From Aeropyrum sp. (lineage in GTDB: Archaea; Thermoproteota; Thermoprotei_A; Sulfolobales; Acidilobaceae): a stretch of DNA of 60,522 bases. Location of the stretch: the NCBI GenBank assembly GCA_015523465.1, contig WAKF01000026.1, forward strand, positions 1-60,522. The letters run 5' to 3'. The translations under genes and the position numbers were made by a program. The notes below the pieces were generated by a model that worked only from the letters and a program-made list of their open reading frames with translations, searched no databases and was not told where the DNA came from. Shown here in pieces: positions 8,913 through 15,983 of this stretch (its first letter is position 1; each line of letters begins with the position of its first letter).

Positions 8913-9672
8913 AGCCCATGTCCACCAATAGCTTCAAAGCGATACCCCTGATAGCCTTTACCGCATTGCAGTCAGGCTTGTAGTCTATTGGTGCGTAGCC
9001 ATACTTGTCTGCAGTATATACTGTATCGTCGTGAGGCACGAAGCCAAGAACCTTTATACCATACCTTTCAAAAACCTTTAAGACTAGGTTCTTCTCATCC
9101 TCGCTCCTAACCTTATTAACTACTCCATATACCTTCTCCACGCCCAAGTCCTGGGCTAGCTGCGCTATTTTGACTGCGGTGACAACCGACTTAAAGTATG
9201 GCTCTGCAACTGCTAGAACAACGTTGGCGTATTTAGGCGTCGCGCGGCCGAAGATCTCTAGCCCAGGCTCCATATCTATAACTACTATCTCGTTCGGACC
9301 CGGCACTATGTGATGAATGATCTCTCTAACCGTTGCGTGAGACCCACATGCACACCCTATCCCCGCCCTCTCTATCTTAGTCATTATTAAAAGCTTAATG
9401 CCGCCGGGGCCCTCGATAGAGTACTTCCTTACTATCTCCTCTGGCTTCATGAGAAGCCTTAACCCAGTAGAGCTCCTCACCAGAAGTCTTGTAGGAATAG
9501 GCTTGCCCTCTTCAAACTTTTCTAGCGGTATACCTAGGGTAATTGCCAGGTTTGGATTATCATCGGCATCCACAGCTAAGACTCTAAAACCCATTGAAGC
9601 GTAGACCCTAGCCATTGTGCCGGCTATAGTAGTCTTCCCAGATCCTCCTTTACCTGTAACAGCCACCTTCAT
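8896..9672 (-). CDS. CooC-like P-loop ATPase, probable nickel insertion factor
   Basis: A 258-residue MinD/ParA-class ATPase closest in pattern to CooC, the dimeric Ni chaperone of CO dehydrogenase. It has a deviant Walker A (GKGGSGKTT, residues 7-15), DADDNPNLAITLG, a Cys-X-Cys (C107, C109 in GIGCACGSH) that in CooC binds metal at the dimer interface, and IDMEPGLEIF. ATG 9672 has GGAGGG upstream. No CO dehydrogenase and no HypA/HypB are in the window, while HypC, D, E and F are. I infer it serves the hydrogenase in place of HypB, as a Mrp/MinD-type ATPase does in Thermococcus. It could equally serve a CODH elsewhere. Confidence 0.82.
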   Translation of the reverse strand: MKVAVTGKGGSGKTTIAGTMARVYASMGFRVLAVDADDNPNLAITLGIPLEKFEEGKPIPTRLLVRSSTGLRLLMKPEEIVRKYSIEGPGGIKLLIMTKIERAGIGCACGSHATVREIIHHIVPGPNEIVVIDMEPGLEIFGRATPKYANVVLAVAEPYFKSVVTAVKIAQLAQDLGVEKVYGVVNKVRSEDEKNLVLKVFERYGIKVLGFVPHDDTVYTADKYGYAPIDYKPDCNAVKAIRGIALKLLVDMGYVVPR

Positions 9673-9798
9673 AGAGTTTATACCCTCCGGTTTACCCGGT
9701 CACCCCTCACAGACTATAAGTTATTTTTAATAGTAACGTCCTTTCTAAAGTTTAAATGAAAAATGGCTACACAAAATACTCGTGGGTGCTAGGTTATC

Positions 9799-11091
9799 GT
9801 GTCAAGCTTTACAGCAGCCTGCGGTTCACCCGGCTCCCTCTGCGAGACAACACCTAACTTCGACTGCTGGAAGTGCCCTGTTACTACGAGGCAAATAAGG
9901 ATTATAGAGTTCCTTTACCGTAAGAATAAGAATATTGCTGAGAGAGTCAAACGCTATATCTCCAAATACCTTGGCATGCTTAGAGAAAGCTATGGCAATG
10001 ACTTTAAGCTCAAAATAATGAACTTCTGCGGCACCCACGAGTGGAGCATAGTCCACTTCGGTATCAGACACGTAGTAGGAGACAGGATAGACTTAATACC
10101 CGGTCCGGGGTGCCCGGTATGCGTTACCCCCAGCTACTACATAGAACAAGCCATAAGGCTTGCTATGGACGGGGTAAGGGTCTACACCTATGGCGACGTG
10201 TTCAAACTTCCAGCACTTAAGGGATACCGGGGTGCAAGAAGCCTTCAAGAAGCTAAGGCTAAAGGGGCTAACGTGAAAGTCGTCCATAGCATAATTCACG
10301 CAGCTAAGGATGCAAGGGAGTATGGCCGCGATGCAGTATTTATTGGTATAGGCTTTGAAACCATTGCACCGGGCTATGCTGAAGCTATTTACAAGAATCT
10401 CGTTCCAGACAATCTTAAGTTCATGAGTCTAGTAAAGCTTACTCCTCCAGCTATGGAGTACACCCTTGAAGTAATGGATAAGATTAGCGGTGGTGATAAG
10501 CCTATTCACGGTATAATAGCTCCAGGCCATGTATCAACCATAGTCGGTGCTAAGGCTTGGAAGATTGCTGCAGATGAATATGGGATCCCCGTTGTTGTCT
10601 CAGGTTTCGAGCCTAACGATGTACTATTGTCAATAGCTGAGATCTTAAGGCAACTTGTGAAAGGCGAAGCTAGAGTAGTAATAGAATATACTAGGGCTGT
10701 CACCTGGGAGGGCGACTTAAAAGCCCAAAAGGTAATGAATAGAGTATTCGAGGCAGTAGACACCGCGTGGAGGGGGATAGGGTTTATACCCAAAAGCGGC
10801 CTCGCCCTTAAGGGTGAATACGCTAGAAAGTACGATGCCTTGGAGTATTTCGGGATACCTGATTTAACACCCGAGACCTGGAAGTACGACTTACCAGCTA
10901 GATGCAGATGCGCCGAGATAACTATAGGGCTTGCAAAGCCTGTTGATTGCCCCCTCTTCATGAAAGCATGTACACCCGAAAGGCCCATTGGACCCTGTAT
11001 GGCTAGCATGGAAGGCGCTTGTGCCGTCTGGGCACGCTTTGGGGGCTCCGGACTAGCGAGCGAAATAGCTAGAGAGATAGGCCTGTCTTGA
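9799..11091 (+). CDS. hypD: hydrogenase maturation scaffold protein HypD
   Basis: HypD, with HypC, is the scaffold on which the Fe(CN)2CO unit of [NiFe] hydrogenase is built. It carries a [4Fe-4S] cluster and a redox-active thiol pair. Signatures are NFCGTHEW, PGPGCPVC, GIGFETIAPGYA and the Cys-rich C-terminal region (CRCAE, CPLFMKACTPERPIGPCM). At 430 residues it is longer than typical (~370), owing to an N-terminal extension with CETTPNFDCWKCP containing extra cysteines. The start is GTG 9799. A TATA-like AAGTTTAAATG lies at about 9748-9758. It begins the plus-strand hypD-hypC-hypF operon, divergent from the CooC-like gene. Confidence 0.95.
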   Translation: MSSFTAACGSPGSLCETTPNFDCWKCPVTTRQIRIIEFLYRKNKNIAERVKRYISKYLGMLRESYGNDFKLKIMNFCGTHEWSIVHFGIRHVVGDRIDLIPGPGCPVCVTPSYYIEQAIRLAMDGVRVYTYGDVFKLPALKGYRGARSLQEAKAKGANVKVVHSIIHAAKDAREYGRDAVFIGIGFETIAPGYAEAIYKNLVPDNLKFMSLVKLTPPAMEYTLEVMDKISGGDKPIHGIIAPGHVSTIVGAKAWKIAADEYGIPVVVSGFEPNDVLLSIAEILRQLVKGEARVVIEYTRAVTWEGDLKAQKVMNRVFEAVDTAWRGIGFIPKSGLALKGEYARKYDALEYFGIPDLTPETWKYDLPARCRCAEITIGLAKPVDCPLFMKACTPERPIGPCMASMEGACAVWARFGGSGLASEIAREIGLS

Positions 11092-11104
11092 AGGTGTATA
11101 GACA

Positions 11105-11452
11105 ATGTGCTGGGCTGTCCCTGGTGTAGTGCTTGAGGTAAAGACCAATGGAGTCGCTCTAGTCGATATGGGTGATGGCGTGGCTAGGGAAGCTGTTATT
11201 GCAATAGAGGTTGATAGAGTTAAGCCCGGATCTATAGTCATGGTCCATGCTGGAGCCATCATTACAACAATCAACATAGACGCCCTAAGGGAGACCTTCA
11301 ACATGAAGAAGGAAATGGCTAGAGAGCTCGCCGAAATGGCGGGGGAAGACCCAGAGGAAGCTGTTAGGGAGGTTGAGGTCGAATTTAAGTCTCTCCTTGA
11401 AGCTATTGAACGGGCTAAGAGACACGGAATAACTGAGACGACCATCACATAA
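11105..11452 (+). CDS. hypC: hydrogenase maturation chaperone HypC
   Basis: HypC/HybG family chaperone that carries the Fe(CN)2CO unit from HypD to the large-subunit precursor through its N-terminal Cys2. The protein begins MCWAVPGVVLEV, the invariant MCxxxPGxV motif. At 115 residues it is longer than bacterial HypC (about 80-90); the extra length is a charged helical C-terminal tail. ATG 11105 has GAAGGTG about 8 nt upstream and lies 13 nt after hypD. hypF follows after 40 nt. Confidence 0.93.
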   Translation: MCWAVPGVVLEVKTNGVALVDMGDGVAREAVIAIEVDRVKPGSIVMVHAGAIITTINIDALRETFNMKKEMARELAEMAGEDPEEAVREVEVEFKSLLEAIERAKRHGITETTIT

Positions 11453-11492
11453 CTCGTTACTAGAGTAAGTCTATAATGATGAGGGCTAAGAT

Positions 11493-13829
11493 ATGCATAG
11501 AACCGCTCTACGCATCATAGTAGTTGGTACTGTGCAAGGCGTGGGTTTCAGGCCCTATGTAGAGATACTAGCTAGAAGAGCTAGCGTTGCAGGCTATGTT
11601 AAAAACCTTGGAGGAGGCGAGGTTGAGATACACGTTGAAGGCGACGAGCAGAGCGTATCGAACTTTATCGTTATGTTTGAGAAGTTGAAGCCGCCTGTTA
11701 TAAAGATAGAAAAACTTGTTATAAAACAAGTAAAACCCATAAACACCAGAGAGTTTCGAATAGAGAAAAGCAGTGGCGCACTTAAAACGCCCTCTGATAT
11801 ACCAGCAGACCTTGCTATATGTAGGGATTGCATAGAAGAGTTAGAAAATCCCTCTAGTAGAAGATACCGATATCCCTTCAATTCTTGCAGTTATTGCGGT
11901 CCCCGTTTTTCTATATTAGATGCTCTTCCCTACGATAGAGATAACACCTCCATGAGACACTTCAACCTATGCATGGATTGTAAGGTAGAATATAGTAACG
12001 CCGCCATAGGGGGCTTCAGAAGATATTATTACCAAGGCATATCTTGTCCTCGCTGCGGCCCCTCGGTAAAGCTATTAGATTCTGCTGGTACACCCCTTGA
12101 TGTTAAAGACCCTATCGCAGAGGCTGCTAAGCTCGTAGATGAAGGCTATATAGTCGCTGTCAAGGGGTTTGGAGGCTATCACTTAGCTGCGTTAGCTAGC
12201 GACGATGACGTAGTATTAAAGCTTAGAGAGAGGAAAAGGAGACCGTTTAAACCGTTTGCGGTGATGGCATTAAACCTTGAGGTAGCCTCTCAACTTGTAA
12301 AAATTTCTCCCAAAGCTGCTCAGGTGCTAACTTCCGAGCTTAGACCCATACTACTATTGCCAAAACGTGAAAATAGCCCCATATCGCCTTGGGTTTCACC
12401 AGGCCTTGATAAGGAGGGCGTGTTCCTTCCAGTAACAGCGCTCCATTATTTATTGTTGAAGAGCGTTAAGGATAGGTTTGCCATAATGACTAGCGGCAAT
12501 AAGAGTGGTAGTCCTATGTGCACTACCCTAGACTGTGTTAAGATTGCTCTTAAGGATGTAGTTGACTACATACTAGACCATAACTTAAAGATAGTGCATA
12601 GGGTCGATGACAGCGTAGCTAGGTTCACAAGGGGGAAGCTTGTTCTTATTAGGAGGGCTAGAGGGTTTGCGCCTCGCAGGATTAAACTTCCAATGCGAGT
12701 TGAAGGGCTAGCAGTAGCGTTTGGAGCCGAGCTAGATAACGTGGGTGGCATTGGTATTAGTGATTATGCAGTCTTAACACAATACATCGGTGACACTGAC
12801 GTTATTGAAGCTTTAGAGGGCCTCGAAAGGGAGTTGAAATGGCTTGCCAACGTCTACATTAAGGGAAACAAGATCTCGTATCTAGTAGCCGACTTAAACC
12901 CTGCATATAATTCCTCAAGACTCTGTGAAGAGTGGTCCCGGGATCTAGGGGTAACATGTGTAAGGATACAGCATCACTACGCACATGCACTGAGCTTATG
13001 TGCTGATGCGGGGCTCGAGCCTCCCTTTACAGCTATTACCATAGATGGAGTGGGCTACGGCTTAGACGGTATGGCCTGGGGCGGCGAGGTTCTGGTAGTA
13101 GATTATAACGGGTTTGAGCGGGTGGGCCACCTAAAATACTCTCCGATGCCGGGAGGGGATAGCGCGGCCTTGTATCCTGCTAAGATGGCAATAGGCTTAC
13201 TGGTGGAAGACCTAGGCTATAGAAAAGCGCTCGATGTAATAGAGAGGCTGGGACTTCACAAGGCTCCTCCCATGAGTGGAATAGACGACGCTAGACTCGT
13301 CTCACTCCAGGCGCTAAAAGAGGCCCTTAAGACGTCGAGCCTTGGAAGGTTCCTAGACGCTGTATCAGCCGTTCTAGGAGTAAGGGTTAAGAGAACCTTT
13401 GAGGGAGAGCCTGCCATAGCACTAGAGTCCTTCGCGTCAAAAGCTAGGGTAAGAGAAGTTGATACTCGCCGCCTTAAGGCCTTATCTGATATATATTTGA
13501 AGAGCGAGGGCAATAGGACTATAGTTGACACCCCGCGTTTCTTCTCGGATCTTGTCGAGGAATACTTGAACGGCGCTAAGCCAGAAGACATAGCATTGTT
13601 AGCTCAAGAAGCTGTGGGCTACATGCTAGGCTTAATTGCATGCAATGCAAGCGAGGGTAAAGTAGTGGGCTTGACCGGCGGCGCGGCCGTTAACGAGTAC
13701 GTTGCAAGGGGCGTAGAAAAGGCGCTTAGAGAGTGTAGGGCTCGAGTAATAATGCACTCCAAGGTCCCGCCCGGAGATGGGGGTATCGCTTTAGGTCAAA
13801 TCTATCATGTAGCTTTATCTAGAAAGTAA
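11493..13829 (+). CDS. hypF: carbamoyltransferase HypF
   Basis: HypF makes carbamoyl-adenylate from carbamoyl phosphate and ATP and transfers the carbamoyl group to the C-terminal Cys of HypE. Domain order is complete in 778 residues. It starts with an acylphosphatase domain (VGTVQGVGFRPYV), followed by two zinc fingers (CRDC, CSYCGPR, CMDC, CPRCGPS, about 108-195). A YrdC-like domain (KGFGGYHLAAL, RPFKPFAVM) and a Kae1-like domain (HHYAHAL, DGVGYGLDGMAWGGE, PGGDSAALYPAKMA, LTGGAAVNEYV) follow. The segment between the third and fourth zinc pairs lacks the usual RRFHAQ-type sequence. ATG 11493 follows GAGGG. Last gene of hypDCF. Confidence 0.94.
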   Translation: MHRTALRIIVVGTVQGVGFRPYVEILARRASVAGYVKNLGGGEVEIHVEGDEQSVSNFIVMFEKLKPPVIKIEKLVIKQVKPINTREFRIEKSSGALKTPSDIPADLAICRDCIEELENPSSRRYRYPFNSCSYCGPRFSILDALPYDRDNTSMRHFNLCMDCKVEYSNAAIGGFRRYYYQGISCPRCGPSVKLLDSAGTPLDVKDPIAEAAKLVDEGYIVAVKGFGGYHLAALASDDDVVLKLRERKRRPFKPFAVMALNLEVASQLVKISPKAAQVLTSELRPILLLPKRENSPISPWVSPGLDKEGVFLPVTALHYLLLKSVKDRFAIMTSGNKSGSPMCTTLDCVKIALKDVVDYILDHNLKIVHRVDDSVARFTRGKLVLIRRARGFAPRRIKLPMRVEGLAVAFGAELDNVGGIGISDYAVLTQYIGDTDVIEALEGLERELKWLANVYIKGNKISYLVADLNPAYNSSRLCEEWSRDLGVTCVRIQHHYAHALSLCADAGLEPPFTAITIDGVGYGLDGMAWGGEVLVVDYNGFERVGHLKYSPMPGGDSAALYPAKMAIGLLVEDLGYRKALDVIERLGLHKAPPMSGIDDARLVSLQALKEALKTSSLGRFLDAVSAVLGVRVKRTFEGEPAIALESFASKARVREVDTRRLKALSDIYLKSEGNRTIVDTPRFFSDLVEEYLNGAKPEDIALLAQEAVGYMLGLIACNASEGKVVGLTGGAAVNEYVARGVEKALRECRARVIMHSKVPPGDGGIALGQIYHVALSRK

Positions 13830-13843
13830 AGTGGATGCCCTAC

Positions 13844-14353
13844 CTAGGTCCTAGGTCCTTCGTTACCTGAGCAAACGCTAGTGACTAGGGTAAGGAGGGC
13901 CCTACGGGCTCTTTCAAGGCACTTGTACATTGGGGGGCTGACTTCCAGTGTGAAGTCTATAGCAGCAGGCTCGCACCCTATGAAGTAAACCCTAGGGGGT
14001 AGGACTTTGAGTGCTTTAGCGATCTGCAGTGCACTCTGTGGATTTATTTCGTGTAGTTGGGCGATACTAGTAACATAATCATTGCTACTACTCTTCACAT
14101 CTTCGAGTTCCAATACGTATAGCTCCCCAGGCTCGCCGCCCATGCTAATAGCATCTAGTATAATCAGGACATCATAACCTTCCATTAGCTGTTGAACCAT
14201 CATAATGCCGTTAGTACTCGCTTCTAGAACGTCTATGCCACCGATCCTTCTCAGCTCGGCTTCTACGCTAGCTAGTAGGCGTATCCCGAAGGAGTCGTCT
14301 CCTTGAAGTAAACTGCCGAAACCTGCTATCAACACTTTCTTAGAGCAAGCCAT
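13844..14353 (-). CDS. [NiFe] hydrogenase maturation endopeptidase (M52, HycI/HyaD-like)
   Basis: A 169-residue M52 protease that should remove the C-terminal peptide of the hydrogenase large subunit after nickel insertion. The three expected Ni ligands are present: Asp20 in GFGSLLQGDDSFG, Asp67 in LIILDAISMG and His101 in AQLHEINP. The EPGEL turn after Asp67 and the C-terminal FIGCEPAAIDF segment also fit the family. It is the last gene of the minus-strand hydrogenase operon and overlaps the preceding DUF6084-like gene by 14 nt. It is convergent with hypF. Confidence 0.9.
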   Translation of the reverse strand: MACSKKVLIAGFGSLLQGDDSFGIRLLASVEAELRRIGGIDVLEASTNGIMMVQQLMEGYDVLIILDAISMGGEPGELYVLELEDVKSSSNDYVTSIAQLHEINPQSALQIAKALKVLPPRVYFIGCEPAAIDFTLEVSPPMYKCLERARRALLTLVTSVCSGNEGPRT

Positions 14354-14957
14354 CCTCTTCAGCCCTCCTTAATATGTCCTCGAGCATCTCGCTATAGCTT
14401 GGATAAAATTTACTCCTTTTAAGTTCCTCGAGCTTCTCTAGTACGTCACGCCTAATTTTTATCCAAATCAGGTCTCCCCCGTAGAAGGTCCTTATAATTG
14501 TGTTCCAGTCTTCAAAATCTAATATGAACCGGGATTCGAGGGGCGGGTCTGATGGTAGCGTGTAGTATAGTACTCTTCCGCTTTCAGGTTCCCTATAGAG
14601 TGCGAAACCCTCTAGCACGGCTACCAACGGGATTTTTTTGACCTCCCTACCCTTAAACCTAAGTAGGAGGGCCGCATCCATCTCAGCAGTCACAGGCAAA
14701 TAAGCCTCTGCCTCCGCCTCGTCCTTGAAAGGACCTGTTACAACCTGGCTAAAGCTAAGGGCTTCTCGCGCTAGCTCAGGCCTCACGTTAATATAAAGAG
14801 GATACTCCACAAACACCACAATCTTGCCCACAACACTAACTACCTCAACACTCTTAGCCCTGTTCCTAAATTTCAACTTCATTAAAGCCATTGGAGCCGC
14901 AGAGTAGCTAAGAGGCTTGAGAGCTTCTACTTTAAACGAGATCTTAGGCGACTCCAT
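14340..14957 (-). CDS. DUF6084-like hydrogenase-associated protein
   Basis: A 205-residue protein of unknown function. From memory it resembles DUF6084 proteins encoded with bacterial group 1h hydrogenases. Shared features are an N-terminal ISFKVEALKPLSYSAAP (family pattern F-V-x-P-x-x-Y-A-A-A-P), a VTGPF segment near the middle followed by YLPVT, and a C-terminal WIKIRRDVLEKLEELK. The body appears beta-rich and the C-terminus helical; no catalytic motif or metal site is visible. It overlaps both operon neighbours (13-14 nt). An assembly, targeting or electron-transfer role is possible but untested. The family assignment needs an HMM search. Confidence 0.65.
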   Translation of the reverse strand: MESPKISFKVEALKPLSYSAAPMALMKLKFRNRAKSVEVVSVVGKIVVFVEYPLYINVRPELAREALSFSQVVTGPFKDEAEAEAYLPVTAEMDAALLLRFKGREVKKIPLVAVLEGFALYREPESGRVLYYTLPSDPPLESRFILDFEDWNTIIRTFYGGDLIWIKIRRDVLEKLEELKRSKFYPSYSEMLEDILRRAEEDGLL

Positions 14958-15399
14958 AACTACCCCTCCTAGGCAAACTTATCCTCAACCCTTTCTTCCA
15001 ACTCCGAGCGGCCTCTTTAATCCTCTTCTCACTAGAATGAATAGAGCATGAAGCCGGATCACCTGTATGGCACTCACAATCTGGATCATTACAAAAGCCG
15101 TGGGCGCTTCCATGGAAAAAGCGGAACTCGTCCATGAACTTCTTCTCGGCTTCCTGTAATCCTTCATCTGTTAACGTATAAAGGTCTCCATCAATTCTTA
15201 TATAACCTCTATTTACTAGTAGGTCGATACATTTAAGTACTACAGATGTGTTAGCTCCAACCATTCTTGCTATATCATCTATGCCAAACTTTTCAAGCCC
15301 CGCATAAACGTGAAGGAAGACACAGACTTGAAAGACCTCATCGAGCATCCTAAGAAACTCCAGCTCTTCTATACTAGTATCCACCGGGTTTCCATCCAT
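14944..15399 (-). CDS. winged-helix protein with Cys/His-rich C-terminal motif
   Basis: A 151-residue protein. Residues about 30-85 look like a winged helix-turn-helix (DDIARMVGANTSVVLKCIDL, then a wing, GYIRIDGDLYTLTDEG). This is followed by a helix and a Cys/His-rich segment, HGFCNDPDCECHTGDPASC, ending in a basic tail. The Cys/His spacing could bind zinc, an Fe-S cluster or nickel. It sits inside the hydrogenase operon, overlapping the degenerate protease gene by 26 nt and the DUF6084-like gene by 14 nt. It may be a metal- or redox-sensing regulator of this locus, or an assembly factor with a wHTH scaffold. I do not recognise a named family. Confidence 0.7.
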   Translation of the reverse strand: MDGNPVDTSIEELEFLRMLDEVFQVCVFLHVYAGLEKFGIDDIARMVGANTSVVLKCIDLLVNRGYIRIDGDLYTLTDEGLQEAEKKFMDEFRFFHGSAHGFCNDPDCECHTGDPASCSIHSSEKRIKEAARSWKKGLRISLPRRGSYGVA

Positions 15400-15967
15400 T
15401 CTCCAAGCCCCTCCTACAAAGATTTCCTTCAGGATCTACGAAAGCATACAGAGTTTTCACAGCCTTTCTATAATAGGATTCCATGCCCGCCAACCTCAAG
15501 ATAGCTTTAACCACGTTAGGTAAGGCTTCATAGACTCGTTTACTAAGCCTGTTGCCATACATCACATCTTGAGGCTCTACCTCCACGACTGTAAACCTCC
15601 TACCCAAATCTCCCCCATAAAGTTTTATCAAGTATACTAAGCTCCGAAGGTCTATCGCACCACTAACCGATTCCCCTATAAATCGTTGAACCTCATCCTC
15701 TCCAGGCATAAGAATCTCGTTGATTTGATAAATTCTGAGAGACCCAGGCTCCCATCCCCGCTTTACAGCCCCCACAAGTATATACCGGCGGGCATCTACT
15801 TCTCTAATCCTGTGAAATGCGGCAACAGCACTATAGCTCAGGTCTTCGACTAGCACGCTCTCTTCCTCCTTTAATATTGCAGAAAAGACGTCTACCATTA
15901 GGGGACCTATCCCGTAATCTGATAGACAGTAATAGCCTATCCCCCCAATCATTAAATTATATTGCAA
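15374..15967 (-). CDS. degenerate M52 hydrogenase maturation protease-like protein
   Basis: A 197-residue protein with the M52 fold pattern. It has an N-terminal GIGYYCLSDYGIG, a central ILVGAVKRGWEPGS, and the C-terminal VVEVEPQDVMYGNRLSKRVYEALPNV in full family style (key residues E-P, G-x-x-L-S, A-L-P). Aligned by eye with the intact protease of the same operon, all three Ni ligands are replaced: Tyr18 for the second acidic residue, Gly66 for Asp, and about Gly103 for His. It is therefore probably not a protease. It lies 16 nt downstream of the large-subunit gene. A chaperone or large-subunit-binding role is inferred. Confidence 0.75.
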   Translation of the reverse strand: MQYNLMIGGIGYYCLSDYGIGPLMVDVFSAILKEEESVLVEDLSYSAVAAFHRIREVDARRYILVGAVKRGWEPGSLRIYQINEILMPGEDEVQRFIGESVSGAIDLRSLVYLIKLYGGDLGRRFTVVEVEPQDVMYGNRLSKRVYEALPNVVKAILRLAGMESYYRKAVKTLYAFVDPEGNLCRRGLENGWKPGGY

Positions 15968-15983
15968 ATGATAACCACCTTGG

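Noticed and set aside
10506-11105. 199-codon minus-strand frame opposite hypD
   Set aside because: hypD is certain; the antisense frame is a composition effect and has no recognisable protein features.
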